A stretch of DNA of 64,000 nucleotides from Bacteroidales bacterium (GTDB lineage: Bacteria > Bacteroidota > Bacteroidia > Bacteroidales > Rikenellaceae): assembly GCA_910575495.1 (NCBI GenBank), contig CAJTFS010000007.1, forward strand, positions 54,114 to 118,113, read 5' to 3'. Under the pieces are notes generated by a model. It searched no databases. It was not told the DNA's origin and saw only the letters and a list, made by a program, of their open reading frames with translations. The translations under genes were made by a program, and so were the position numbers. Shown here in pieces: positions 29,548-40,325 of the stretch; positions within the stretch are counted from its first letter, which is position 1, and every line of letters begins with the position of its first letter.

Positions 29548-30132
29548 ATGAACGACCTTGAAAGAATGCGTGCGGGAGAATGGCTCTACGCCATCACTCC
29601 CGAGATCGGCTCGGCATTGCGCTACGCCGAAGAATTGTGTTTCCAGCTCAACGGACTGGCGCCGGGCCGGCGCGAGGAGCGCGATGCCGTGGTCCGCCGT
29701 CTTTTCGGACGCGTCGGCCGGAACTGCATCCTCCACAGCCCGTTCCATTGCGATTTCGGCACGCAGATAACGATCGGCGACGATTTCGTGGGCAATTTCA
29801 ACCTCACGATCCTCGATGAAGCCCCCGTTACCATCGGCGACCATGTCTTCATCGGCCCCAACGTGGGTATCTACACTGTCAACCATGCTCTGCTGCCCGA
29901 CCAGCGCAATGCCGGTCTGATGCGTTCGCTGCCCGTGACGATCGGCAGCAATGTCTGGATCGGCGGCAATGTCGTCATCACCCAGGGCGTCGCCATCGGC
30001 GAAGGCAGCGTGGTGGGGGCCGGCAGCGTCGTCACGCGCGACATCCCTGCCGGAGTCGTCGCTTGCGGCAATCCCTGCCGGGTTCTCCGGCCCGTTACGG
30101 ATGCCGACCGTGTGGCCATGGGGCCGCAGTAG
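29548..30132 (+). CDS. Maltose/galactoside-type O-acetyltransferase (left-handed beta-helix)
   Basis: About 194 residues. An N-terminal Mac segment (DLERMRAGEWLYAITPEIGS) precedes hexapeptide repeats ending in VTIGSNVWIGGNVVITQGVA and GAGSVVTRDIPAGVVACGNPC. The catalytic histidine is in YTVNHALLP. The family transfers acetyl from acetyl-CoA to sugars such as maltose or galactosides. I choose the ATG at 29548 because it leaves six residues before the Mac motif, as in relatives; an ATG at 29518 is the alternative. Confidence 0.9.
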   Translation: MNDLERMRAGEWLYAITPEIGSALRYAEELCFQLNGLAPGRREERDAVVRRLFGRVGRNCILHSPFHCDFGTQITIGDDFVGNFNLTILDEAPVTIGDHVFIGPNVGIYTVNHALLPDQRNAGLMRSLPVTIGSNVWIGGNVVITQGVAIGEGSVVGAGSVVTRDIPAGVVACGNPCRVLRPVTDADRVAMGPQ

Positions 30133-30275
30133 GTCGTTCGGTGCTGGAATCGACAAGATTGTCCGCCGACCCTTTTGGCGCTCAAAATCGCGCCGGTGTT
30201 CGGCCGGCAGGTCGAAGAGATGTTCCAACTCGAAGACGAGGATCGACGGGCCGGCCGGGTGCAGGCCCGATGCAG

Positions 30276-30304
30276 AAACCGATGCCCCCAAAGGGCGTCG
30301 GTTT
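30276..30304 (+). terminator. Probable terminator after the acetyltransferase gene
   Basis: AAACCGATGCCC and GGGCGTCGGTTT form a 12-bp stem (one G-U) with a 5-nt loop, about 145 bp after the stop codon. There is a short T run only. The rest of the gap to rsfS (30305-30485) shows no gene. Confidence 0.5.
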
Positions 30305-30485
30305 CGTGCGTTGTTCGGCGAATGCGCGTGCTGTGCGACGAAACGAGCGGCGGTCGGCTTGAGCTGCGGGCAAGTCCGCTGCTGCGTTAGCGCCGCCCGG
30401 CTTTTCGTTGGGTTCGGGGTGTGCCTGAACGGGAAGAACCGTATGAATAGGAGCCCTTTCGTTATGAATTGTGAATTCTTCTTCC

Positions 30486-30493
30486 TATCTTTG
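30486..30493 (+). promoter_or_regulatory. -7 box (TATCTTTG) upstream of rsfS
   Basis: A perfect TANNTTTG match 28 nt before the rsfS ATG, and the likely start of the rsfS-ftsH-cdsA-psd run. No TTTG is found 19-21 nt upstream. Confidence 0.6.
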
Positions 30494-30520
30494 CAAGGTT
30501 ATAGATAGATATTGAAGATT

Positions 30521-30871
30521 ATGGAGAAGCTGATCGATACGATCGTCGGTGCGATTGAAGATAAAAAAGGTAAGAATATTGTATCGCTCGACCTCTCGGG
30601 ATTCGACGGGGCGATCTGCTCGGCGTTCGTGGTGTGCAACGCCGATTCCACCACGCAGGTGGCGGCCATCGCCGCAGGCATCGAGGAGAAGGTGCAGCAG
30701 ACCTTGGGCGAGAAGCTTTGGCGCATCGAGGGCCAGCAGAGCGCGCTGTGGATCGCCATGGACTATGTGGACGTGGTGGTGCACATCTTCCAGACCGATC
30801 TGCGCGAATTCTATCGCCTGGAGGAGTTGTGGGCCGATGCGCCGCTGACCCGCTACGAATACGAAGAGTAA
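30521..30871 (+). CDS. rsfS: Ribosome silencing factor RsfS
   Basis: A 116-residue protein of the Iojap/RsfS family, which binds L14 (uL14) and blocks subunit joining in starvation. The conserved stretch ICSAFVVCNADSTTQVAAIA and the end MDYVDVVVHIFQTDLREFY are diagnostic. The ATG at 30521 follows the -7 box closely. It precedes ftsH by 7 bp. Confidence 0.95.
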   Translation: MEKLIDTIVGAIEDKKGKNIVSLDLSGFDGAICSAFVVCNADSTTQVAAIAAGIEEKVQQTLGEKLWRIEGQQSALWIAMDYVDVVVHIFQTDLREFYRLEELWADAPLTRYEYEE

Positions 30872-30878
30872 GACGGTT

Positions 30879-33191
<2,313 letters not shown>

Positions 33192-33220
33192 CGATCGAAC
33201 TGCTAACCTGAATCGGAATC

Positions 33221-34096
33221 ATGACGGAAGATAGGAAAAACCTGATGACGCGTACGCTCAGCGGCGCAGTGCTGGCGGTGGCCATAGTAGGCAGTCTGCT
33301 CTGGTCGCCGTGGAGCTTCGGCGCCGTGCTGGCGCTGCTCGTCGCGGGCGGCATGTACGAATTCTACGCATTGGCCGAAAAACGGGGCTCCCGGCCCCAG
33401 CGGGTGCTGGGCATTGCCGTTGCACTGGCGCTTTTCGGGCTCAACGCCGTGGTGACGCGCGGTGTGGCCGGAATCGGTTTCGAATCGGCGCTGCTGGCGT
33501 CTCTTGCGTTGCTGCTGTTGATGGTGCCGGTGCTCCTCGTCTGCGAACTCTACCGCAAGAACGACGATCCTATGGCGGCGGTCGGTACGACGCTCCTGGG
33601 TATTCTCTACGTTGTGCTGCCGATGATCTGCCTTTTCCACATCGCCTCCGCAGGCGGAAAGGGCTGGGATTGGAACCCCCGGGCAGCTCTCGGTTACATC
33701 TTGATTATCTGGGCCAACGACGTCTTCGCCTACCTCGTGGGCAGGAAGCTGGGGCGCCACAAGCATTTTTCGCGTCATTCGTCCAACAAGTCGTGGGAGG
33801 GTTTCTTCGGCGGCGTGGCGGGTGCCGTGGCCGTGGGTCTGGCGGCCGCATGGTGGTTCGGCGGCAACCTGTGGGCCTGGGGCGGACTGGCTCTCGTGGC
33901 TGCTGCAACGGGCGTGTTGGGCGATCTGACCGAATCGATGTTCAAGCGGGCCGCCGCCGTCAAGGATTCGGGCGATCTGATGCCCGGCCACGGCGGGGTG
34001 CTCGACCGTTTCGACGCCGTGCTGCTCTCGGCGCCTTTCGTGGCGGTCTATCTGCTGTTGTGCCGTTACGTTTTCGACGTCGCTCTCTTTTGCTGA
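33221..34096 (+). CDS. cdsA: Phosphatidate cytidylyltransferase
   Basis: A 291-residue integral membrane enzyme making CDP-diacylglycerol. About eight hydrophobic segments are followed by the CdsA signature, here GDLTESMFKRAAAVKDSGDL followed by MPGHGGVLDRFDAVLLS. It lies 30 bp after ftsH and 21 bp before psd, whose pathway it feeds. Confidence 0.96.
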   Translation: MTEDRKNLMTRTLSGAVLAVAIVGSLLWSPWSFGAVLALLVAGGMYEFYALAEKRGSRPQRVLGIAVALALFGLNAVVTRGVAGIGFESALLASLALLLLMVPVLLVCELYRKNDDPMAAVGTTLLGILYVVLPMICLFHIASAGGKGWDWNPRAALGYILIIWANDVFAYLVGRKLGRHKHFSRHSSNKSWEGFFGGVAGAVAVGLAAAWWFGGNLWAWGGLALVAAATGVLGDLTESMFKRAAAVKDSGDLMPGHGGVLDRFDAVLLSAPFVAVYLLLCRYVFDVALFC

Positions 34097-34116
34097 ACTG
34101 CTAAACCTAACGCTTC

Positions 34117-34791
34117 ATGAGAATAAATAAGGAAGGCTACAAAATCATCTTCGTTTCGCTCGTCGTCTGTGCATTGATCTGGGGCAGCTTCTATGCGCTG
34201 TGGATCTGCCGCTGGCAGACGACCTTCATCTGGACCAGCGTGATCTTCTTCATGGCGCTGTGGCTCTTCGTCGTGGCGTTTTTCCGCGAGCCGCGCCGCG
34301 TGCGCATCCATGACAACGATCTGGTCTTCGCGCCGTGCGACGGCCGTGTGGTGGTGACGGAACGGGTGCGCGATGATGAGTATCTGCACGAGGAGATGCT
34401 GCAGATTTCGATCTTCATGTCGATCACCAACGTCCACATGAACTGGGTGCCCGTCGCCGGCGAGGTGGAGTATTTCAAATACCATCCGGGCCGTTTTCTG
34501 GTGGCCTGGCATCCCAAGTCGTCGACCGAGAACGAGCGGACCACCACCGTGGTGCGCATGGCTTCGGGGCAGAAGGTGCTGTTCCGCCAGATCGCGGGGC
34601 TGATCGCCCGCCGCATCGTCTCCTACATGAAGGAGGGACACGCCGTGGAGCAGAACAGCGTCTGCGGCTTCATCAAGTTCGGTTCGCGCGTGGACGTGCT
34701 GATCCCCAAGAACAGCGAGTTGCTGGTGGAAATAGGCGATGCGACCGTCGGTTCGCAGACGCCCATCGCCCGGTTGCCCAAAAAGGCGTGA
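34117..34791 (+). CDS. psd: Phosphatidylserine decarboxylase proenzyme
   Basis: A 224-residue decarboxylase of the short Psd type. Two N-terminal hydrophobic segments anchor it. The self-cleavage site is Gly189-Ser190 in IKFGSRVDVLIPKN, which creates the pyruvoyl group, and VHMNWVPVAGEVEY is typical. It makes phosphatidylethanolamine. It ends 3 bp before the AI-2E permease gene. Confidence 0.95.
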   Translation: MRINKEGYKIIFVSLVVCALIWGSFYALWICRWQTTFIWTSVIFFMALWLFVVAFFREPRRVRIHDNDLVFAPCDGRVVVTERVRDDEYLHEEMLQISIFMSITNVHMNWVPVAGEVEYFKYHPGRFLVAWHPKSSTENERTTTVVRMASGQKVLFRQIAGLIARRIVSYMKEGHAVEQNSVCGFIKFGSRVDVLIPKNSELLVEIGDATVGSQTPIARLPKKA

Positions 34792-34794
34792 CGC

Positions 34795-35901
34795 ATGACG
34801 ATGACGCCTCAGACCGTGCTGCGTTTTCTCGCCGGTGCCGCCGTGGCGGCCGGCGTGCTCTTCATCGTGTGGTATTTCTCGGCGATCGTCGGCTATATCC
34901 TCGTCTCGGCCGTGCTGGCCGTCATCGGCCGGCCGTTGGTGGGGCGCTTGGCAGCCCTGCATGCCGGCAAGTGGCGCGTGCCGCGTCCGTTGGCGGCGCT
35001 GGTCACGCTGATCGTGATATGGACCGTCGCCGCGGTGCTCTGTTCGCTCTTCGTGCCCCTTGTCTTCAACAAGATCAACCAGTTGGCCGAAGTCGACTTC
35101 GGTGCCGTCTTCAACAGCATCGGCGAGCCCATCGCCCGGGCTCAGCACAGGGTCCAGGAGTTGTTCGCCTTGTCCGAAAGTTCGTTCTCGCTCTCCGAGG
35201 AGCTCTCCTCGGCGCTGCCGCGGCTGCTCGATCTCGATTCGCTGAACACGCTTTTCTCGTCGATCATCGGGATGCTGTTTTCTTCGGTCATCGCCATCTT
35301 TTCGATTTCGTTCATCACGTTCTTCTTCCTCAAGGAGGACGATCTGTTCTATACGATGGTCACGGCCGTATTCCCCGAGCGCTACCATGACAACATTACG
35401 CGGGCGCTCGATTCGGTGACGCTGCTGTTGGGCCGCTACTTCACCGGTATCCTGGCCGAGAGCCTCTTGTTGATGATCGCCGTGTCGCTGGCGATGATGG
35501 CTTTCGGGATGCCGGGCGCCGACGCCTGCTTCATCGGGCTGGTGATGGGCGTGATGAATGTCGTGCCCTATGCCGGACCGCTGATCGGCGGCGTGATTTC
35601 GGTTTTCGTGGGCATCGTGACGCCCATCGAAGGCGCAACGGTGGGGCACACGGCGTTCATCATCGTTTTTACGTTGCTTGCAATCAAGGGAATGGACGAT
35701 TTCGTACTCCAGCCGTCGCTCTATTCGGAGCGTGTCAAGGCCCACCCGCTGGAGATCTTCCTGGTTATTCTGGTAGCCGGTTCGCTGGCCGGAATCTGGG
35801 GCATGCTTCTGGCCATTCCTTCCTACACGGTGCTGCGCGTCTTCGCCAAGGAGTTCTTCTCGCAGTTTGCGCTGGTGCGGCGTCTGACGGAGAAGATATG
35901 A
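34795..35901 (+). CDS. AI-2E family (YdiK/PerM-type) permease
   Basis: A 368-residue membrane protein with about seven hydrophobic helices and a central amphipathic region (about 90-150). NVVPYAGPLIGG and DDFVLQPSLYSERVKAHPL are hallmarks of the AI-2E transporter superfamily. Members move small solutes or act as antiporters; the substrate cannot be told here. The stop overlaps the start of the next gene in an ATGA junction, indicating translational coupling. Confidence 0.9.
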   Translation: MTMTPQTVLRFLAGAAVAAGVLFIVWYFSAIVGYILVSAVLAVIGRPLVGRLAALHAGKWRVPRPLAALVTLIVIWTVAAVLCSLFVPLVFNKINQLAEVDFGAVFNSIGEPIARAQHRVQELFALSESSFSLSEELSSALPRLLDLDSLNTLFSSIIGMLFSSVIAIFSISFITFFFLKEDDLFYTMVTAVFPERYHDNITRALDSVTLLLGRYFTGILAESLLLMIAVSLAMMAFGMPGADACFIGLVMGVMNVVPYAGPLIGGVISVFVGIVTPIEGATVGHTAFIIVFTLLAIKGMDDFVLQPSLYSERVKAHPLEIFLVILVAGSLAGIWGMLLAIPSYTVLRVFAKEFFSQFALVRRLTEKI

Positions 35902-36266
35902 GCGCACCGGTCGTCATAGAGGGGATCGTGGCGCACGGCCGCAGGCTGGGGCGCGAACTGGGGTTCCCGACGGCCAATCTGCCGGCCGGGGCCGATGCGC
36001 CGGCCGAAGACGGAGTCTACGCCTCGGAGGCTGAGGTGGACGGCGTGCGCTACCGGGCCATGTCGAACCTGGGCAGCAACCCCTCGGTCGGCGGCCGCGA
36101 ACGCAGGCTCGAAACCCATCTGTTCGGCTTCGAGGGTTCGCTCTACGGGCGGCGTCTGCGGGTGCGTCTGCTGCGGAGGATACGCGACGAGCGGCGCTTC
36201 GACTCGGTGGAGGAGCTGCGCGCGCAGATCGAAAAGGATAAGGAACACATATTAAAGCTACTGTAA
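35898..36266 (+). CDS. Stand-alone riboflavin kinase (flavokinase) domain protein
   Basis: A 122-residue protein equal to the C-terminal half of RibF. It has GRRLGRELGFPTANL, EDGVYASEAEV, MSNLGSNPSVGG (usually NxGxxPT), the catalytic glutamate region RRLETHLFGFEGSLYGRRL and FDSVEELRAQIEKD. It would phosphorylate riboflavin to FMN. The FAD synthetase half is absent, and the canonical PT motif is PS. Whether a full-length RibF exists elsewhere cannot be seen. It overlaps the permease gene by 4 bp and precedes ahcY by 3 bp. Confidence 0.85.
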   Translation: MSAPVVIEGIVAHGRRLGRELGFPTANLPAGADAPAEDGVYASEAEVDGVRYRAMSNLGSNPSVGGRERRLETHLFGFEGSLYGRRLRVRLLRRIRDERRFDSVEELRAQIEKDKEHILKLL

Positions 36267-36269
36267 ACC

Positions 36270-37679
36270 ATGTTTTTGGACAACGCTTTGCCCTACAAGG
36301 TCGCCGACATGTCGCTGGCCGAATGGGGCCGCAAGGAGATCGCCGTTTCGGAGTACGAAATGCCGGGTCTGATGGCCGTGCGCCGCAAATACGGCCCGCA
36401 GAAACCGCTGAAAGGGGTGCGCATCATGGGCTCGCTCCACATGACCATCCAGACGGCCGTGCTGATCGAAACGCTCGTCGAACTGGGCGCCGAGGTGCGC
36501 TGGTGCTCGTGCAACATTTTCTCGACGCAGGACCATGCCGCCGCCGCCATTGCCGCCGCGGGGGTTCCCGTCTTCGCGTGGAAAGGCGAGACGCTGCCGG
36601 AATACTGGTGGTGCACCGCCATGGCGCTGTCGTTTCCGGGCGGCAAGGGCCCCCAGCTTATCGTGGACGACGGCGGCGACGCCACCCTGCTCATTCACAA
36701 GGGATACAAGGCCGAAAACGATGCTTCGACGCTCGACGTGGAGCCCTCGTCCTACGAGGAGAGCGTGATTCTCGACACCTTGCGGCAGCTGTTGGCCGAA
36801 GACGGCGACAAATGGCACCGCACCGTGGCCGAATGGCGCGGCGTGAGCGAGGAGACGACCACGGGCGTACACCGCCTTTACCGCATGATGGAGGAGGGCG
36901 AACTGCTCGTGCCGGCCATCAACGTCAACGATTCGTGCACCAAGTCGAAGTTCGACAACCTCTACGGCTGCCGCGAGTCGCTGGCCGACGGCATCAAGCG
37001 CGCAACGGACGTCATGATCGCCGGCAAGGTGGTCGTGGTGTGCGGCTACGGCGATGTGGGCAAGGGCTGTGCGCGGTCGATGCGCTCGTACGGCGCCCGG
37101 GTCATCGTCACGGAGATCGACCCCATCTGCGCCTTGCAGGCGGCCATGGAGGGCTTCGAGGTGAAGAGCGTGGAGAGCGCTCTGGCCGAGGGCAACATCT
37201 ATGTGACCTGCACGGGCAACTGCGACATCATCACGCTGGAACACATGGAGCGCATGCGCGACCAGTCCATCGTCTGCAACATCGGCCATTTCGACAACGA
37301 GATCCAGATGGACCGGCTCGAAAAGTCGGGCGCCGCGAAGACCAACATCAAGCCGCAGGTCGACAAGTATACTTTCGCCGACGGTCATTCGATCTTCGTT
37401 CTGGCCGAGGGCCGTCTGGTCAATCTGGGCTGCGCCACGGGCCATCCGTCGTTCGTTATGTCGAACTCCTTCACCAACCAGTGCCTCGCTCAGATGGAGT
37501 TGTGGCAGAAAAAGCTGGAAGTAGGCGTCTATCGTCTGCCCAAACACCTCGACGAGGAGGTGGCGCGGCTTCATCTGGACAACCTCGGCGTCGAGCTTAC
37601 GCACCTGACTCCCAAGCAGGCCGACTATATCGGTGTGCCCGTAGAGGGACCTTTCAAGGCCGACCACTACCGGTATTAA
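36270..37679 (+). CDS. ahcY: Adenosylhomocysteinase
   Basis: A 469-residue NAD-dependent hydrolase that converts S-adenosylhomocysteine to adenosine and homocysteine. Signatures are [17 protein letters not shown], the NAD-binding [20 protein letters not shown] and [20 protein letters not shown]; the C-terminus ends in the expected FKADHYRY with the NAD-binding lysine and tyrosine. Length fits the long bacterial form. It closes the run that begins with rsfS. Confidence 0.98.
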   Translation: MFLDNALPYKVADMSLAEWGRKEIAVSEYEMPGLMAVRRKYGPQKPLKGVRIMGSLHMTIQTAVLIETLVELGAEVRWCSCNIFSTQDHAAAAIAAAGVPVFAWKGETLPEYWWCTAMALSFPGGKGPQLIVDDGGDATLLIHKGYKAENDASTLDVEPSSYEESVILDTLRQLLAEDGDKWHRTVAEWRGVSEETTTGVHRLYRMMEEGELLVPAINVNDSCTKSKFDNLYGCRESLADGIKRATDVMIAGKVVVVCGYGDVGKGCARSMRSYGARVIVTEIDPICALQAAMEGFEVKSVESALAEGNIYVTCTGNCDIITLEHMERMRDQSIVCNIGHFDNEIQMDRLEKSGAAKTNIKPQVDKYTFADGHSIFVLAEGRLVNLGCATGHPSFVMSNSFTNQCLAQMELWQKKLEVGVYRLPKHLDEEVARLHLDNLGVELTHLTPKQADYIGVPVEGPFKADHYRY

Positions 37680-37684
37680 ATCCG

Positions 37685-37712
37685 GGTGAAAGGTGAAAGG
37701 TTAAAGGTGAAA
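37685..37712. repeat. Heptad repeat (GTGAAAG) after ahcY
   Basis: Three to four GTGAAAG/GTTAAAG/GTGAAAA units directly after the ahcY stop codon. Here the stop codon (TAA) lies outside the repeat, unlike in lon, kdsB, thiL and the esterase gene. Confidence 0.7.
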
Positions 37713-37883
37713 AGCAGGGCAGAGACCGCTGTTTATGAATGCTTTCTGAACGGTTGTCGGCTATTCATCGGTCCGGCATGTCGGGTCCCCGCAGGGGAGA
37801 TTATGCCGAGCGGCCGAACTGCTGCAACTGGATTTTGCGTCGGTTGCATCCTCCTCGGAATGTCGACTGCCATCAACCTTAAT

Positions 37884-37916
37884 AACCGGGGCACCTCTTT
37901 ACGAGGTGCCCCGGTT
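37884..37916. terminator. Strong bidirectional hairpin terminator
   Basis: AACCGGGGCACCTC and GAGGTGCCCCGGTT form a perfect 14-bp stem with a 5-nt loop. It lies between the convergent ahcY and DUF456 genes. Confidence 0.85.
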
Positions 37917-38258
37917 GTGTATTGCTTGGGGTAAGCGGACAAGAGGACGGGGTAGAATGAACCGGCGGAATGGAGGAGGATAGCCGACGCTTCGGAGTAG
38001 GATAACGGGGATGGGCGAGACCCGATACGGCCCGGCCGGCCGAAGAGGTCGGATGAGAACGGACTGCCGGCATTCGGAGCGGAGCGGGCGGAGACGGCAG
38101 GTGGCCGGAACGGGATGGAACGCGAACGTCTGCGGTGGGGCCTATGCCGGTACAAGTAACAGGGCCGGAATCGGATGACGGGGAAAATCCGGATACCGGG
38201 AACCTTCTCCGTGGGGCTGTAGCTTCTTTCGGTTTCGGGCGGTCCTTGGGCTCCAGCG
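37917..38258. other. Intergenic stretch after the ahcY terminator
   Basis: About 340 bases, purine-rich on the plus strand and GC-rich. I see no convincing gene, RNA or repeat in it. Confidence 0.4.
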
Positions 38259-38768
38259 TCAGAAGATGGCCGTCACCCACGCCTTGAACGGCCCCCAGGT
38301 GTCGGCGATGACGAGCACGAACATGCCGATGGCGGCGGTGAGCTTGATGCCGGTGCCGACGGCGAAAGCGAGGAACGAACCGATGCCCACCTTGAATGCG
38401 CGGCCTTTGTCGGTGCTGTCGTGCAGCAGCTCGCCGATGATGGCGCCGGCGAACGGTCCGAGGAGGATGCCCCACGGTCCGAAGAAGAGCCCGACGAAGA
38501 TGCCGATGGTGGCGCCCAGCGAACCGGCCCGCGAACCGCCGAAGCGGCGGGCCATCCACCCGGGCAGGAAATAGTCGGCGACGGTGACGGCGACGGTGAC
38601 GGCGAGCCAGATGCAGACCGTCGCGACGGAGAGCTCCGACCACGAAGCGCCCCAGGCGCAGAGCACTCCCACAAAACTGAGGATGACGCCCGGAAGGGCC
38701 GGAACGATGCACCCGACGATGCCGACCAGCGTGCAAAGGAGTGCGAGAAGGCTCAGCAGAAGATCCAT
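38259..38768 (-). CDS. DUF456 family membrane protein
   Basis: A 169-residue, very hydrophobic protein with about five segments. It has the DUF456 features VGCIVPALPGVILSFVGVL and a glycine-zipper-like stretch GATIGIFVGLFFGPWGILLG followed by GPFAGAIIGELL. Function of the family is unknown. It starts 13 bp after the panD stop, so it may be the last gene of the panC-panD transcript. Confidence 0.85.
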   Translation of the reverse strand: MDLLLSLLALLCTLVGIVGCIVPALPGVILSFVGVLCAWGASWSELSVATVCIWLAVTVAVTVADYFLPGWMARRFGGSRAGSLGATIGIFVGLFFGPWGILLGPFAGAIIGELLHDSTDKGRAFKVGIGSFLAFAVGTGIKLTAAIGMFVLVIADTWGPFKAWVTAIF

Positions 38769-38781
38769 GGCGCGCGGGGTG

Positions 38782-39141
38782 TTATTCGACCAGCCGGTTG
38801 GTGGCCGTGTCGGGGAAGACGATCCAGGGGCGGAACCGCTTGGCCTCCTCGAAGTCCATCAGGGCGTAGGAGGCGATGATGACCACGTCGCCTACCTGCA
38901 CCTTGCGGGCCGCCGCGCCGTTGAGGCAGATGCAGCCGCTTTCGCGCGGACCCTTGATGACGTAGGTCTCGAAACGTTCGCCGTTGTTGATGTCGAGAAT
39001 CTGGACCTTTTCGCCCTCGATGATGTTGGCCGCCTCCATGAGCGCCTCGTCGATGGTGATGCTCCCCACGTAGTTCAGATCGGCCTGGGTGACCGTCACG
39101 CGGTGGAGCTTGGATTTGATGACTTCGATCTGGAATTTCAT
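38782..39141 (-). CDS. panD: Aspartate 1-decarboxylase proenzyme
   Basis: A 119-residue protein that makes beta-alanine from aspartate for pantothenate. It self-cleaves at Gly26-Ser27 ([13 protein letters not shown]) to form its pyruvoyl group. The ATG at 39141 overlaps the panC stop by one base (TAATG), so the two are translationally coupled; beta-alanine is a PanC substrate. Confidence 0.97.
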   Translation of the reverse strand: MKFQIEVIKSKLHRVTVTQADLNYVGSITIDEALMEAANIIEGEKVQILDINNGERFETYVIKGPRESGCICLNGAAARKVQVGDVVIIASYALMDFEEAKRFRPWIVFPDTATNRLVE

Positions 39142-39977
39142 TATCGGATGCGGATGTTGTCGATCAGACGGATCTCTCCGGCCTGCACGGCGATGCAGCC
39201 CTGGATGCGGGCGGCGGCGTCCCATGCGTCGACCTCCTGCATGGTCAGGGCGTCGACCGACTGGTAATAGATGACTTCGAGCAGCGGGTTGCGCTCTGTT
39301 TCTTCGATGACCCACGCTTTGAGTTGGGCGGGGGTGAGGGTGTGCGACTTCTCCGCGGCGGCGCGCAGCGTGGCGTAGATGTGCGGTGCGGCGGCGCGGT
39401 GCGCAGCGTCGAGCAGCTGGTTGCGCGAGGAGAGGGCCAGGCCGTCCGCATCGCGGACGATGGGGCACTCGACGATCTCGACCGGGAGTTGCAGCTGCGC
39501 TGTCATGGCCCGGATGACGGCGATCTGCTGGAAATCCTTTTCGCCGAAGTAGGCGCGGGCGGGCCGCACGATGTCGAACAGACGGCTGACGACCTGCGCC
39601 ACGCCGTTGAAATGGCCCGGGCGCGTGGCGCCCTCCATCACCTTGTCGATCTGTCCGAAGTCGAACTGCCGCGTGTCGGGTTCGGGGTATATCTCTTCCA
39701 CCGAGGGCATCAGCACCAGATCGGCGCCGGCCTCTTCCAGCAGCCGTGCGTCGGCTTCCGGGGTGCGGGGGTAGCGGTGCAGGTCGTTCCGGTCGTTGAA
39801 CTGCGTGGGATTGACGAACACGCTCACGACCACGACGTCGTTTTCCTTGCGGGCCCGCTCGACGAGCGACCGGTGACCGGCATGCAGGGCGCCCATCGTG
39901 GGCACGAAACCGATGCCCGCAGCGTCTACCTGCTCCAGCTCGGCGCGCAGGGCGCGGACGCTTGTGAATAACTTCAT
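39141..39977 (-). CDS. panC: Pantoate-beta-alanine ligase
   Basis: A 278-residue pantothenate synthetase. The ATP-binding motif [30 protein letters not shown] and the [15 protein letters not shown] stretch are family hallmarks. The ATG at 39977 gives the usual N-terminus. A TACCTTTG -7 box lies 25 nt upstream. Confidence 0.97.
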   Translation of the reverse strand: MKLFTSVRALRAELEQVDAAGIGFVPTMGALHAGHRSLVERARKENDVVVVSVFVNPTQFNDRNDLHRYPRTPEADARLLEEAGADLVLMPSVEEIYPEPDTRQFDFGQIDKVMEGATRPGHFNGVAQVVSRLFDIVRPARAYFGEKDFQQIAVIRAMTAQLQLPVEIVECPIVRDADGLALSSRNQLLDAAHRAAAPHIYATLRAAAEKSHTLTPAQLKAWVIEETERNPLLEVIYYQSVDALTMQEVDAWDAAARIQGCIAVQAGEIRLIDNIRIR

Positions 39978-40001
39978 CTTCTTTAGAATCGGGTTGCGGG
40001 G

Positions 40002-40009
40002 CAAAGGTA
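40002..40009 (-). promoter_or_regulatory. -7 box (TACCTTTG) of panC-panD
   Basis: A perfect TANNTTTG match on the minus strand, with only a weak -33 box (TTCG, 19 nt upstream). A perfect hairpin (40033-40054) lies just upstream. Confidence 0.6.
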
Positions 40010-40032
40010 GAAATTCCCGCAGACATAACGAA

Positions 40033-40054
40033 GCATTTTTTGCGGAAAAAATGC
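40033..40054. other. Perfect A/T-rich hairpin upstream of panC
   Basis: GCATTTTTT-gcgg-AAAAAATGC. It overlaps or abuts the -33 region of the panC promoter. It could be a regulatory site or a remnant terminator. The rest of the gap to the dipeptidase gene (40055-40295) shows no gene. Confidence 0.45.
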
Positions 40055-40325
40055 GACGGGCGTTTCGACGTCGGGCTGCTGCTGGGGCGTGAGTTCCGGA
40101 CGGGGAGTTGCGGGTGAGGCGTTGCGGGGCGGGGTGTCGAATCTTCCGCGGGCGGGCGGCAATGCGCTGTGCGGGTTCTTCTGTGTGCGCAAGGGCGGAC
40201 CGGTTTGTTGCAGGACGGACGGAAATGCGGCAGGCCGCACGGAACAAGCGGCGCTCGTACGGTCGTTTTGCAGCGCGTTTTTGCCGGATTTTTGCTATCT
40301 TCGCGCAAAACAATACCCGAACGAC

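Noticed and set aside
30133..30480. Small gene between the acetyltransferase and rsfS
   Set aside because: Open frames there are continuations of shadow frames with Arg/Cys-rich composition; a terminator hairpin and the rsfS -7 box explain the region better.
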